A stretch of 6,570 bases of DNA from Caldilineaceae bacterium (GTDB taxonomy: Bacteria; Chloroflexota; Anaerolineae; Caldilineales; Caldilineaceae), in assembly GCA_026645635.1 (NCBI GenBank), contig JAPKMV010000193.1, forward strand, positions 1-6,570. The letters are read 5' to 3'. The position numbers were made by a program, and so were the translations under genes. Every line of letters begins with the position of its first letter. The stretch's first letter is position 1. Below, piece after piece: positions 1-6,485 of the stretch. The notes under the pieces were generated by a model that worked only from the letters and a program-made list of their open reading frames with translations, did not search any database and had not been told where the DNA came from.

Positions 1-836
1 GTCATTCGTCTATTCGTACCTGATTTCGTTCTGTTCGTCCAATTTGACATTGTCAACGTAGAATCAATTCGTCCTTCACCAATGTTTGGAATACGTAGCA
101 CAGGGATACCACCTTGCAGTCCGTACTCGCTTCTCTGAGCCGTCCCGTACCTAACGTCTGTCAGCACAGAGCCAAGCTGACAACGATGCCATCTGTCCGG
201 CGACTCGTCCCAATCCTCCGTCAACCGCCCGGACACGGCGGCGGCGAGCACGGCCTGGCGGAAGCGCTTGATCACCGCCGGCACGCGCCTCAGCCTGGCG
301 CGGCACGCATCCACCCGCGCCAGCAGCGCATCCAGCCTGTCGGCGATGCGTTTTTGCTCGGCGAGGGGTGGGAGGGGCACTACAAGAGACCTCATGATCT
401 GCTGATTCAGGTTCACCATTGTTGAACCAACCGAAGATCGTGTAAGCATCTCAACCACTTCTGGACTGGACAGAAATCGCTGCAAGTACTGTGGGTTTAC
501 AGCTTTTGTGGGCCGCACAATGAATGAGCCGGATCCACACAACCAACCAGTTTCTTTTGTGGTGACGACGGCGCACCGCCCCATTTCTCCCCGCCGCCCC
601 ACGACGACATCGCCTTCGGCAAGAAGAAACTCCGACAATCTCTGCGCTGTGGCATCAGTAATGGTCATTTCCGGAGATGGATGGATTGCACCATTCGCAA
701 TATGCATTGGATTCACGACAGGAATGCCGTCATAGACATAGTCGGACTTTTTCAGCGCACTCCCAAAAGGTCCGGTCTTCAAGAATGCGATATCTGCCAG
801 CGGCTGCTTGCTCCAATCTTCAGGCAGCCCGCTCAT
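1..836 (-). CDS. hsdS: Type I restriction-modification specificity subunit HsdS (3' end missing)
   Basis: HsdS is the DNA-recognition subunit of a type I R-M complex; it binds a bipartite target and anchors HsdM and HsdR. The ATG at 836-834 overlaps the hsdM stop as ATGA and has an AGGAGG ribosome site 7 nt upstream. I translated 278 codons without a stop to the window edge. Residues ~5-155 form the first target-recognition domain (TGPFGSALKKSDY, then GIPVVNPMHI). Residues ~153-208 are the conserved central helical spacer (PLPPLAEQKRIADRLDALL ... FRQAVLAAAVSGRLTEDW). A second recognition domain starts near 216 (LGSVLTDVRYGTAQ, GIPVLRIPNIGEGRID). After about residue 260 the family resemblance stops (LTMSNWTNRTKSGTNRRM) in a TTCGT-rich stretch. 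Family members are usually ~400-450 aa, so about a third is absent. Whether it continues off the window or is truly broken cannot be decided here. The family call is very secure. Confidence 0.95.
   Translation of the reverse strand, partial: MSGLPEDWSKQPLADIAFLKTGPFGSALKKSDYVYDGIPVVNPMHIANGAIHPSPEMTITDATAQRLSEFLLAEGDVVVGRRGEMGRCAVVTTKETGWLCGSGSFIVRPTKAVNPQYLQRFLSSPEVVEMLTRSSVGSTMVNLNQQIMRSLVVPLPPLAEQKRIADRLDALLARVDACRARLRRVPAVIKRFRQAVLAAAVSGRLTEDWDESPDRWHRCQLGSVLTDVRYGTAQRSEYGLQGGIPVLRIPNIGEGRIDSTLTMSNWTNRTKSGTNRRM
5..38. repeat. Irregular TTCGT (ACGAA) repeat cluster at the end of hsdS
   Basis: TTCGT occurs at 5-9, 13-17, 25-29 and 34-38, with starts 8, 12 and 9 bases apart; one more copy lies at 68-72 within recognisable hsdS coding sequence. 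The cluster coincides with the place where the HsdS reading frame stops resembling its family. The same ATTCGT core appears in the tandem repeat at 2587-2616. It may be the edge of an intergenic repeat or simply a biased stretch of coding sequence. Confidence 0.4.
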
Positions 837-2314
837 TCCTCATCCTCCTCGCCTGCTTCCCCCAACTCCGCCAGAATCCCGCGCAGGTCTTCGATGGCGG
901 CGGCCAGTTCGCCCAGCGCCTCCTCAGCCAGCACGGCGGGCTCGGGCAGGGCGTCGCCGGCGCCCGCGCTTTCGTCCTTGAGCCAACTGATGTCCAGGCT
1001 GTCGCCGCGGTCGGCGATCCAGTCACGCGTGAAGCGGCGAAAGCGGCCGGTCTCGCCGGTGTCCACGCGGCGGGCCAGGCTGGCGGGGCGGCCCCACGGG
1101 TCGTCGCCAAAGGCCGCCTCGAAGTCCGCAAAGTGGCCGCGCGTCAGCGGCGTGCGCTTGCCGAAGCTCGGCATGTTGGCGCGCAGGTCGTAGACCCACA
1201 CTTCCTGCGTGTTGCCCTTCTCCGACGCCCCGCGGGTGAAAAAGAGCACGTTGGTCTTGACGCCCTGCGCATAGAAGATGCCGGTGGGCAGGCGCAGGAT
1301 CGTGTGCAGGTTGCATTTGTCCATCAGGTCGGCGCGAATCTGCCGCCCGACGTTGCCCTCGAAGAGCACGTTGTCGGGCAGCACGACGCCGGCGCGACCG
1401 CCCGGCTGCAGCGCACGGTAGATGTGCTGCAAAAAGGCAAACTGTTTGTTGGAGGTCGGGAAGGTGAAGTCGGTGCGGGTGGGCAGCCCGCCGCCCTTCT
1501 TGGTGCCGAAGGGCGGGTTGGTCAGGATCAGCGTCGCCCTGGGCAGCGCCTGGCCTTCGGGCGAAAGGGTGTCGCCGTAGCGCACGCCCGCGCCGGCGGG
1601 GTCCGACTCCAGCCCGTGGAGCATCAAGTTCATCAACGCCAGCCGGTGCGTGTCCTGCACGTGCTCCATCGCGTAGAAGGTGTTGCGGTAGAACTTGCGC
1701 TGCTGCGCCTCGGTCCAGGCGTCGGGGTCGCCGTGGGAGCGGATGTAGTGGGCGACGGCGATGCCGAAGCCAAAGGTGCCCGCGGCGGGGTCCTGGAAGA
1801 CATCGTCCAGCGTGGGCTGCATCACCGCCACCATGCTGTCGATCAGCGCGCGGTGGGTGAAATACTGCCCGGCGCCCGACTTGGTCTCGCTGGCGTTCTT
1901 CTCCAGCAGCCCCTCGTAGAGGTCGCCCAGCCCCTCCGTGCGGGCGCTGTACCAGTCGAGCTTGTCGATCTCCGCCACCAGGGTCGAGAGCGTGGCCGGC
2001 TTCTTCACAAACGAGCTGGCGTTGGCGAAGATCTGCCGCACCATCAGCGAGCCGTGCGCGCCCAGATGGACGAGCAGATGGCGGTAGAACTCCAGCCGCT
2101 CCGGCGCGGTGCGCCGCTCCAGGTCATCCCAGCGGTAGCCGTCGGGCAGTTGCCCCTCCGTCCCGGTCTCCTTCGCCATCTTGAGAAAGAGGAGGTAGGT
2201 CAGCTCGGTGACATACTGGTGATAGGTGACGCCGTCGTCCTTGAGGACGTTGCACAGGTTCCAGAGTTTGGCGACAATGTCGTAGGTGATGGTGGTTTGG
2301 GTTGAAGGTTCCAC
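833..2314 (-). CDS. hsdM: Type I restriction-modification DNA adenine methyltransferase subunit HsdM
   Basis: HsdM transfers a methyl group from S-adenosylmethionine to N6 of adenine in the target chosen by HsdS; two HsdM and one HsdS form the methylase. The 493-aa product is full length for the family. Residues ~8-140 form the helical N-terminal HsdM domain (IVAKLWNLCNVLKDDGVTYH). The N6-adenine methyltransferase domain follows: GQYFTHRALI at 149-158, SAM-binding motif I DPAAGTFGF at 175-183, catalytic motif IV NPPFG at 266-270, and LPDNVLFEG at 312-320. The C-terminus is acidic (EEDEE). The start is a GTG at 2314-2312; no strong ribosome site is visible (only GAAAG), but the family N-terminus begins right after it. 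It overlaps hsdS by 4 nt and lies 330 bp downstream of hicB, across a repeat island, so it may have its own promoter although I see no convincing one. Key residues are intact, so it should be active. Confidence 0.97.
   Translation of the reverse strand: MEPSTQTTITYDIVAKLWNLCNVLKDDGVTYHQYVTELTYLLFLKMAKETGTEGQLPDGYRWDDLERRTAPERLEFYRHLLVHLGAHGSLMVRQIFANASSFVKKPATLSTLVAEIDKLDWYSARTEGLGDLYEGLLEKNASETKSGAGQYFTHRALIDSMVAVMQPTLDDVFQDPAAGTFGFGIAVAHYIRSHGDPDAWTEAQQRKFYRNTFYAMEHVQDTHRLALMNLMLHGLESDPAGAGVRYGDTLSPEGQALPRATLILTNPPFGTKKGGGLPTRTDFTFPTSNKQFAFLQHIYRALQPGGRAGVVLPDNVLFEGNVGRQIRADLMDKCNLHTILRLPTGIFYAQGVKTNVLFFTRGASEKGNTQEVWVYDLRANMPSFGKRTPLTRGHFADFEAAFGDDPWGRPASLARRVDTGETGRFRRFTRDWIADRGDSLDISWLKDESAGAGDALPEPAVLAEEALGELAAAIEDLRGILAELGEAGEEDEE
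844..849 (-). promoter_or_regulatory. Ribosome binding site for hsdS inside the end of hsdM
   Basis: On the minus strand the sequence AGGAGG lies 7 nt before the hsdS ATG. It is part of the last hsdM codons (GAG GAG GAT GAG GAA TGA, the acidic EEDEE tail), so the same bases encode the HsdM C-terminus and recruit ribosomes for hsdS. With the 4-nt ATGA overlap this indicates translational coupling of the two modification subunits. Confidence 0.8.
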
Positions 2315-2363
2315 AGATGCTTTCGATTCTGGTGGTAACTGAGAAACTGTTTGAGAAGGTCTT

Positions 2364-2468
2364 TTTGACGCAGAGACGCAGAGTGGCAGAGACTCGCAGA
2401 GGAACTACAGAGGAGTTTTCCAGGCGTATTCTCTGCGTTTCTCTGCATCTCTGCGCCGCTGCGTCAAA
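2364..2468. repeat. Imperfect long inverted repeat made of GCAGAG units
   Basis: Arms at 2364-2401 and 2431-2468 match at 32 of 38 positions as reverse complements, counted by hand, around a 29-nt loop. The outer 10 bp are perfect (TTTGACGCAG / CTGCGTCAAA). Within the left arm GCAGAG recurs at 2370, 2378, 2386 and 2396; the right arm carries CTCTGC at 2431, 2441 and 2449. From memory, strings of the ACGCAGAG type are common dispersed intergenic repeats in Chloroflexota, Planctomycetota and cyanobacteria. As RNA it would fold into a long stem between hicB and hsdM. Confidence 0.85.
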
Positions 2469-2506
2469 TCAGGTGGCTTGACAACCAGATTCAGTACGTC
2501 ACGCAT

Positions 2507-2579
2507 TGTCATTCTGAGCGCAGCGAAGAATCTTGTTCCGAAACTTACAGCCAGATTCTTCGCTGCGCTCAGAATGACA
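2507..2579. repeat. Perfect 27-bp inverted repeat (dispersed stem-loop element)
   Basis: Positions 2507-2533 (beginning TGTCATTCTGAGCG) and 2553-2579 (ending CAGAATGACA) are exact reverse complements over 27 bp, separated by 19 nt. The arm sequence resembles a dispersed intergenic element I recall from many Chloroflexota and Bacteroidota genomes. No transposase lies next to it. In the hicB-to-hsdM transcript it would form a very stable hairpin able to block exonucleases or be cut by RNase III. It lacks the T-tract of a classical intrinsic terminator. Confidence 0.92.
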
Positions 2580-2586
2580 GGGCCGG

Positions 2587-2616
2587 GCCGATTCGTGCAG
2601 TGCCGATTCGTGCAGT
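2587..2616. repeat. Two-copy 15-bp tandem repeat
   Basis: GCCGATTCGTGCAGT occurs twice, back to back, at 2587-2601 and 2602-2616, without mismatch. It begins 8 bp from the perfect 27-bp inverted repeat and 29 bp beyond the hicB stop. The ATTCGT core is shared with the TTCGT cluster at the left edge of the window. Confidence 0.9.
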
Positions 2617-2644
2617 ACTGAGTTTCTGAGCATGGGGAGTCTGC

Positions 2645-2917
2645 TCATAGGCCAGCAAATTCAGGGGTGATACCCACAGGAATCTTGACCCTGGTGCGGC
2701 GTTGCGGCTGTCCGATGACGGCGGCGATTTTTGCGGGCAGCGGATCACCATGTTCCAGATAGGACTCGATCAATTTGCGCGCCACATCTTGTGCGATCTC
2801 CATGGTTTCGGCCATGGTTCGCCCCTGGGCGATCAGCCCCTGAAGCTCGTCACTGGTTGCCAGATAGCCGCCTTCTTCCAAAGGCTCGATATTGATTGCC
2901 AGAATCAATTCACTCAT
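2645..2917 (-). CDS. HicB-family antitoxin-like protein, no HicA partner
   Basis: The 90-aa product matches the HicB antitoxin fold (a degraded RNase H-like domain): β-strand LILAINIEPLEEGGYLATS, then GLIAQGRTMAETMEIAQDVARKLIESYLEHGDPLP, the typical strand-loop-helix series. HicB proteins normally bind and neutralise the HicA mRNA interferase, and many also repress their own promoter through a C-terminal ribbon-helix-helix or helix-turn-helix domain. Here the C-terminal tail (~68-90, QPQRRTRVKIPVGITPEFAGL) is short and basic, with no clear DNA-binding domain. I chose the ATG at 2917 because GGAAAGG lies 8 nt upstream and the fold begins there; a longer reading to 3097 would overlap hsdR. hsdR ends 91 nt upstream, and no hicA is present on either side. 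It may be an orphan antitoxin, an R-M regulator, or a remnant of a HicBA pair. Confidence 0.85.
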   Translation of the reverse strand: MSELILAINIEPLEEGGYLATSDELQGLIAQGRTMAETMEIAQDVARKLIESYLEHGDPLPAKIAAVIGQPQRRTRVKIPVGITPEFAGL

Positions 2918-2935
2918 TGCTGATACCTTTCCGCT

Positions 2936-2985
2936 GCGCCAATCTCCTGAAGTGACTTCGATTGTATCATCGATTGGCGCCAATC
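2936..2985. promoter_or_regulatory. Candidate operator: three GATTGGCGC sites upstream of hicB
   Basis: GATTGGCGC occurs on the minus strand at 2936-2944 and 2977-2985 and on the plus strand at 2972-2980. The last two overlap to give the perfect 14-bp palindrome GATTGGCGCCAATC (2972-2985). The two same-strand copies start 41 bp apart, close to four helical turns. A second palindrome, GAAGT-G-ACTTC, lies between them at 2949-2959. All sit in the 91-nt hsdR-hicB spacer and surround a candidate -10 box. This is the arrangement expected of a regulator binding cooperatively; the regulator (HicB itself or another protein) is unknown. Confidence 0.5.
2961..2966 (-). promoter_or_regulatory. Candidate -10 box for hicB
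   Basis: TACAAT on the minus strand lies about 45 nt before the hicB start codon and between the two palindromes of the spacer. No good -35 hexamer stands 16-18 nt upstream, so if it is a promoter it is weak or activator-dependent. It would give hicB (and possibly hsdM-hsdS) expression independent of hsdR. Confidence 0.3.
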
Positions 2986-3008
2986 CGTTCATTCTCCTGA
3001 TCCATGCT

Positions 3009-6000
3009 CTACGCGGCCCGCGCCGCCCAAATCGCCTCATTGAATCTTCCCAGCACATCCAGCAACTCGCCGTTGAACAGCCGATCCAACCGTGCAAAGC
3101 CGCCGCCTTCGCGCTTGAACAGCTGATCCGGCGCGTCCAGCGCCTCGCGATCTACGATGCCGTTGGCCTTGGTCTGCGCGGCGATGCGGCGCAGCCACTG
3201 GCGCTGCGGTTCCGTCCAGGCGTGCGCGGCGAGCAGCGTGTTCAGGGCGTTGTCCACGCGTTGGGCATAGGGCAGCAGCGGCTCCTGCAGCGCGGCGTGG
3301 CGGATGTAGCCGAGGATGTGCGCGGCGATCTCGTGGTTGGTGGCGTCGCGCCAGGCCTGGTCGAGATTGGGCGTCGTAAAGCCGGCTGCGTCGAGCGCCA
3401 ATGCCAGCTCGCGCAGGTGGCGCCGGGTCAGGTCGCGCGGGCGCGTCAGCACCAGGGTCAGCACCGGCAGCGTGTCCCGGTTGCGCTCGATGTACGCGGC
3501 AAAGGCGTCGAGATAGTCCTCCGGTTTGACGCCGGCGCCATAGCCGCGGCTGACGCTGTAGAGGTGGTCGGCGTGCTCGGAGATGAGCAGCGGCGGGCGC
3601 TGGCTCTCACCGCTGCGATCCAGAATCTCGCCCAGCGCGGGGTTGCGGACGAACCAATCCCCCACTTCCGCCAGCGGCAGCGTGCGCAGATGCGCAATGA
3701 ACTCGTCGGGCGTCATGCCGGTCACGGTCTCGAAGTCGCGGCGGGCGTCGTCGGTCAGGCGGCGCTGCTTCTGCTGCAACTTGGCGATGAACTGATCGCG
3801 CACCAGCGCCCGCTCCTCGTCGCCGGCCAGCCGCGCCAGCTCGCCCGCCAACTGCGTGAAGCTGAGCTGCGGGTCGGCGACCACCGGGCGCATCTCGGTC
3901 ATCTGCTGCATCGCGTCGTACATCTGCACGGCGTCGAAGATGCGGAAGCTCTCCTTGCCGATCTCCGGGCAGAGGCGCGTGGCGCGCCCCAGCATCTGCT
4001 CGAAGAGAATGCGGCTGTTGACCCGGCGCAGAAAGACCAGCGTGCAGATTTCCGGCACGTCGATGCCGGTGGTCAACAGATCCACCGTGACCGCCACCGT
4101 CGGGTTGAGTTCGTTCTTGAAGCGGCGGATCAGTTCCAGCGGCCGATCCGCCGTGCCTGTAATCTTGGCGACGGCCTCTTCCTCGAAATCGGGATAGCGC
4201 GCGCTGAACGCCTGCCGCAGCAGGTTCACGACCATGTCGGCGTGGCGGTCGGTCAGGCAGTAGATCAGCGTCTTCCGCCGCGCAAAGGGGTCGATCTCCT
4301 GCGCCAGGTAAGCGCAGACGACGCGGTTGAACGGTTCGGTGATGACCTTGCGGTTGAAGCCTTCCAGGTCGATGTGAATCTCGTCCGGCGCCGTGATCAG
4401 GTCGATCCGATTGCGCTGTTCGTCGTAGACCATCACCTCTGCGCCGGCCTCCCACGTGATGCCGTGCGCGGCCAGCCAGGTCGTCAGTTGAATCGGCGGC
4501 TCGTGGTCCACCAGATAGCCGTCGATGACCGCCGCCCGGTAGCTGTAGGTGTAGACCGGCCTGCCGAAAATCTCGACCGTGTGCAGTGCAGGCGTCGCCG
4601 TCAGCCCGACCTTGACCGCGTCGAAGTACTCCACCACTCGGCGGTACTTGGAGATGTACTCTTCCTGGCTGCGAAAGCTGAGTTCCAGCTCGGAAAGCTC
4701 GCGGTCGAGCAGATAGCCGCGGTGACACTCGTCCACCACGATGCAGTCGTACTGGTCGATGGGCGGCGGCGCCTCATCCTCGCCGGGGTAGAGCACCCGC
4801 TGCACCATCCCCTGCACGGTGGCGATGTGCACCGTCGTCGCCGTGTCGGGCGTCTGGTCGGTCAGTTCCTTGATGCCGAAGATGTCGGCGAAGGTCTGCA
4901 GGTTCTCGATGCGCGTGTCCTTGAAGGCGTTGGCCGCCTGCTCGCCCAGCGCCGAGCGGTCGACCAGAAAAAGGATGCGGCGGAAGCGCCGCGCCTTGAG
5001 CAGTCGGTAGATGAGCGCGATGCTCAGCTTGGTCTTGCCGGTGCCGGTCGCCATCGCCACCAGGATCGAGCGCTGACCCGCGGCGATGGCAGCCTCGACG
5101 GCCAGGATCGCCTCTTTCTGGTAGGGGCGCAGGGAGAAGTCGTAGGTCAGCGGCGTCTGCGCCAGGTGCGCGTGGGCCTGCGCCGCGTCCTGCTTGAGCA
5201 GCGCCAGCAGCCCTTCGGGCGTGTACCAGCCGTCCAACGCCCGGCTCAGGTTGGTGGGGCGGCGCAGGTCGCAGAACCAGATGCCGCTCAGCGTCTCCAG
5301 TTGGCGGAGATAGGGGCGACCGTTGGCGGCAAAGACAAAGGGAATCCGGTGCTTCTCCCACGGACCGCCGGGCGCTTCGGCGCCGCCAAAGACGTTGAAG
5401 CTGCGGCTGTAGCGTTTGGCCTGGGGCAGCGCGGCAGCGACGTCGATGTGCCTGCGTTTGGCCTCCACCACGCCCACCACGGTCAGCCCGGCAAAGAGCG
5501 CATAGTCCGCCGGCCCGGTCATCGTCGGCCACTCGGCAATGGCGAGGTTTCTGCCCTTCTGCGGCCGTGCGCCCAGCGCATGGCGCAGCGTGGTCGAGTC
5601 GGCCTCCCAGCCGGCCTGGCGCAACTGCGCATCGATCAGGCGGCGCGTCTCCGCTTCATCCAACTGCACCTTGTCGGCGGCGGCGTTGGCGGCGGCGAGG
5701 TAAGCGGCCAGCTTGCTCGTCTGGACGTCAGCCGGTTCGTTCTGCTGCACGGTCAGGCGAGCGTGCAGATGCTCACCCGCGGCGTCCGCTTCGGCGAGCA
5801 TCTGCGCCCAGAAGGCCGGCGTCTCCTCGCCGGTGCGCAGCCCCGTTTCCGCCCACCGCAGCGACGGCGCGCCATCGGTCTGTTGGGCGTGGTAGGCGGC
5901 ATAGGCCGCGGCCAGCCGCGCCAGCTCCGCGCGCAGCGTTTCGTCGGCGTCTGCGGGCAGCGGCGGCGGGACAAAGGGGCCAGGGTCGAAGCCAGGTTCG

Positions 6001-6425
6001 CCAAAGGTGCGGTGAAACCACAGCCCAAGCTGCCAGCTCAGCTTGAGCGCGCTGAGCGCCGCGCTGTGGCTGCTGTAGAGTTCGTGGCTGGCCGCATTGC
6101 CGGCGCGGCGCACCTCGCGAAACATCTGGAAGACCTCCGGCGGCAGGATGCCCAGGTTGTGCAGGCGGCGCAGCAGTTCAAACTGCGAATCCTCAGCCGC
6201 GGCGTGCACGCCCACCTGCAGTGCGGTCAACTGCGCCAGCAACTCGGCGAACTGCCGCACTTTGAGAATGGACGTGTTGGGATCGTCGGGGAAATAGCCC
6301 TCCGCCAACCTGCCCAGCCGGACAAGTTGCGCGTCATGCTGTTCCAGGAAAGCAAAGTTGGTGGGCGGGAGCGTGGGCAAGATCAACCTCGTAGGTTCGG
6401 AATGGATCAATGCGGAATGCGGCAT
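3009..6425 (-). CDS. hsdR: Type I restriction endonuclease subunit HsdR (EcoEI-like)
   Basis: HsdR is the ATP-dependent translocase and nuclease of type I R-M; it pulls unmodified DNA through the complex and cuts far from the target. With the ATG at 6425 the product is 1138 aa, normal for the family. Positions counted from that ATG: a DUF4145-like N-terminal domain (~23-116, NFAFLEQHDAQLVRLG); a helical linker; a PD-(D/E)XK nuclease with D307 and E321-A-K323; helicase Walker A ATGTGKT 459-465; DECH box 565-568; LTATP 608-612; motif V TTGIDVPE 785-792; motif VI QMLGRATR 810-817; and an EcoEI-type C-terminal domain (~870-1138). All catalytic residues are present. The frame stays open to a GTG at 6512, but the extra residues are low-complexity. 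A TTG at 6380, with GAGG 6 nt upstream and only 7 codons before NFAF, is a serious alternative start (1123 aa). It is first in the operon. Confidence 0.97.
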   Translation of the reverse strand: MPHSALIHSEPTRLILPTLPPTNFAFLEQHDAQLVRLGRLAEGYFPDDPNTSILKVRQFAELLAQLTALQVGVHAAAEDSQFELLRRLHNLGILPPEVFQMFREVRRAGNAASHELYSSHSAALSALKLSWQLGLWFHRTFGEPGFDPGPFVPPPLPADADETLRAELARLAAAYAAYHAQQTDGAPSLRWAETGLRTGEETPAFWAQMLAEADAAGEHLHARLTVQQNEPADVQTSKLAAYLAAANAAADKVQLDEAETRRLIDAQLRQAGWEADSTTLRHALGARPQKGRNLAIAEWPTMTGPADYALFAGLTVVGVVEAKRRHIDVAAALPQAKRYSRSFNVFGGAEAPGGPWEKHRIPFVFAANGRPYLRQLETLSGIWFCDLRRPTNLSRALDGWYTPEGLLALLKQDAAQAHAHLAQTPLTYDFSLRPYQKEAILAVEAAIAAGQRSILVAMATGTGKTKLSIALIYRLLKARRFRRILFLVDRSALGEQAANAFKDTRIENLQTFADIFGIKELTDQTPDTATTVHIATVQGMVQRVLYPGEDEAPPPIDQYDCIVVDECHRGYLLDRELSELELSFRSQEEYISKYRRVVEYFDAVKVGLTATPALHTVEIFGRPVYTYSYRAAVIDGYLVDHEPPIQLTTWLAAHGITWEAGAEVMVYDEQRNRIDLITAPDEIHIDLEGFNRKVITEPFNRVVCAYLAQEIDPFARRKTLIYCLTDRHADMVVNLLRQAFSARYPDFEEEAVAKITGTADRPLELIRRFKNELNPTVAVTVDLLTTGIDVPEICTLVFLRRVNSRILFEQMLGRATRLCPEIGKESFRIFDAVQMYDAMQQMTEMRPVVADPQLSFTQLAGELARLAGDEERALVRDQFIAKLQQKQRRLTDDARRDFETVTGMTPDEFIAHLRTLPLAEVGDWFVRNPALGEILDRSGESQRPPLLISEHADHLYSVSRGYGAGVKPEDYLDAFAAYIERNRDTLPVLTLVLTRPRDLTRRHLRELALALDAAGFTTPNLDQAWRDATNHEIAAHILGYIRHAALQEPLLPYAQRVDNALNTLLAAHAWTEPQRQWLRRIAAQTKANGIVDREALDAPDQLFKREGGGFARLDRLFNGELLDVLGRFNEAIWAARAA

Positions 6426-6447
6426 TGCACCGCCAGTTCGTGCCCGC

Positions 6448-6477
6448 ATTCTACAATCATCCCCCCCGATTCCGCAA
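6448..6477 (-). promoter_or_regulatory. Candidate hsdR promoter
   Basis: On the minus strand TTGCGG (6477-6472) and TAGAAT (6453-6448) are 18 nt apart, resembling a housekeeping sigma-factor promoter with a good -10 (5 of 6) and a weak -35 (3 of 6). Transcription would begin near 6441, just upstream of the ATG at 6425 and the TTG at 6380 and downstream of the GTG at 6512, which supports one of the shorter HsdR starts. Confidence 0.35.
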
Positions 6478-6485
6478 TCCTGCCG

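Larger units (their letters stand above)
2315..2644. other. Gene-free repeat island between hicB and hsdM
   Basis: This 330-bp stretch has no credible coding sequence on either strand. Read in the operon's direction it contains a 15-bp tandem repeat, a perfect 27-bp inverted repeat, a ~105-bp imperfect inverted repeat, then about 50 bp of plain leader before the hsdM GTG. A toxin gene (hicA) would be expected just after hicB if this were a complete HicBA pair, but reading the minus strand from 2644 onward gives no HicA-like peptide. I found no convincing -10/-35 pair for hsdM in 2315-2364 and no hairpin followed by a U-run. Confidence 0.8.

Noticed and set aside
44..56. Perfect short palindrome TTGACA-T-TGTCAA within the hsdS end
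   Set aside because: It lies in apparent coding sequence with no promoter context or second copy nearby; chance symmetry is a sufficient explanation.
677..2305. Plus-strand open frame of about 540 codons opposite hsdM
   Set aside because: Antisense shadow of hsdM with low-complexity composition and no recognisable family; the minus frame carries DPAAG and NPPF motifs.
2405..2506. 33-codon minus-strand ORF (MRDVLNLVVKPPDLTQ...)
   Set aside because: Most of it is translation of the GCAGAG repeat and there is no supported ribosome site; it is not HicA-like.
2507..2579. Intrinsic terminator at the perfect inverted repeat
   Set aside because: The stem is long and perfect but no T-run follows on either strand, so it is annotated as a repeat rather than a terminator.
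2361..2616. CRISPR array
   Set aside because: The repeats are inverted or directly abutting, with no regular spacers and no cas genes.
2645..3097. Longer 150-aa version of the HicB-like protein
   Set aside because: The extra 60 residues overlap the hsdR 3' end by 89 nt, are rich in W, C and R without family similarity, and lack the good ribosome site seen before the ATG at 2917.
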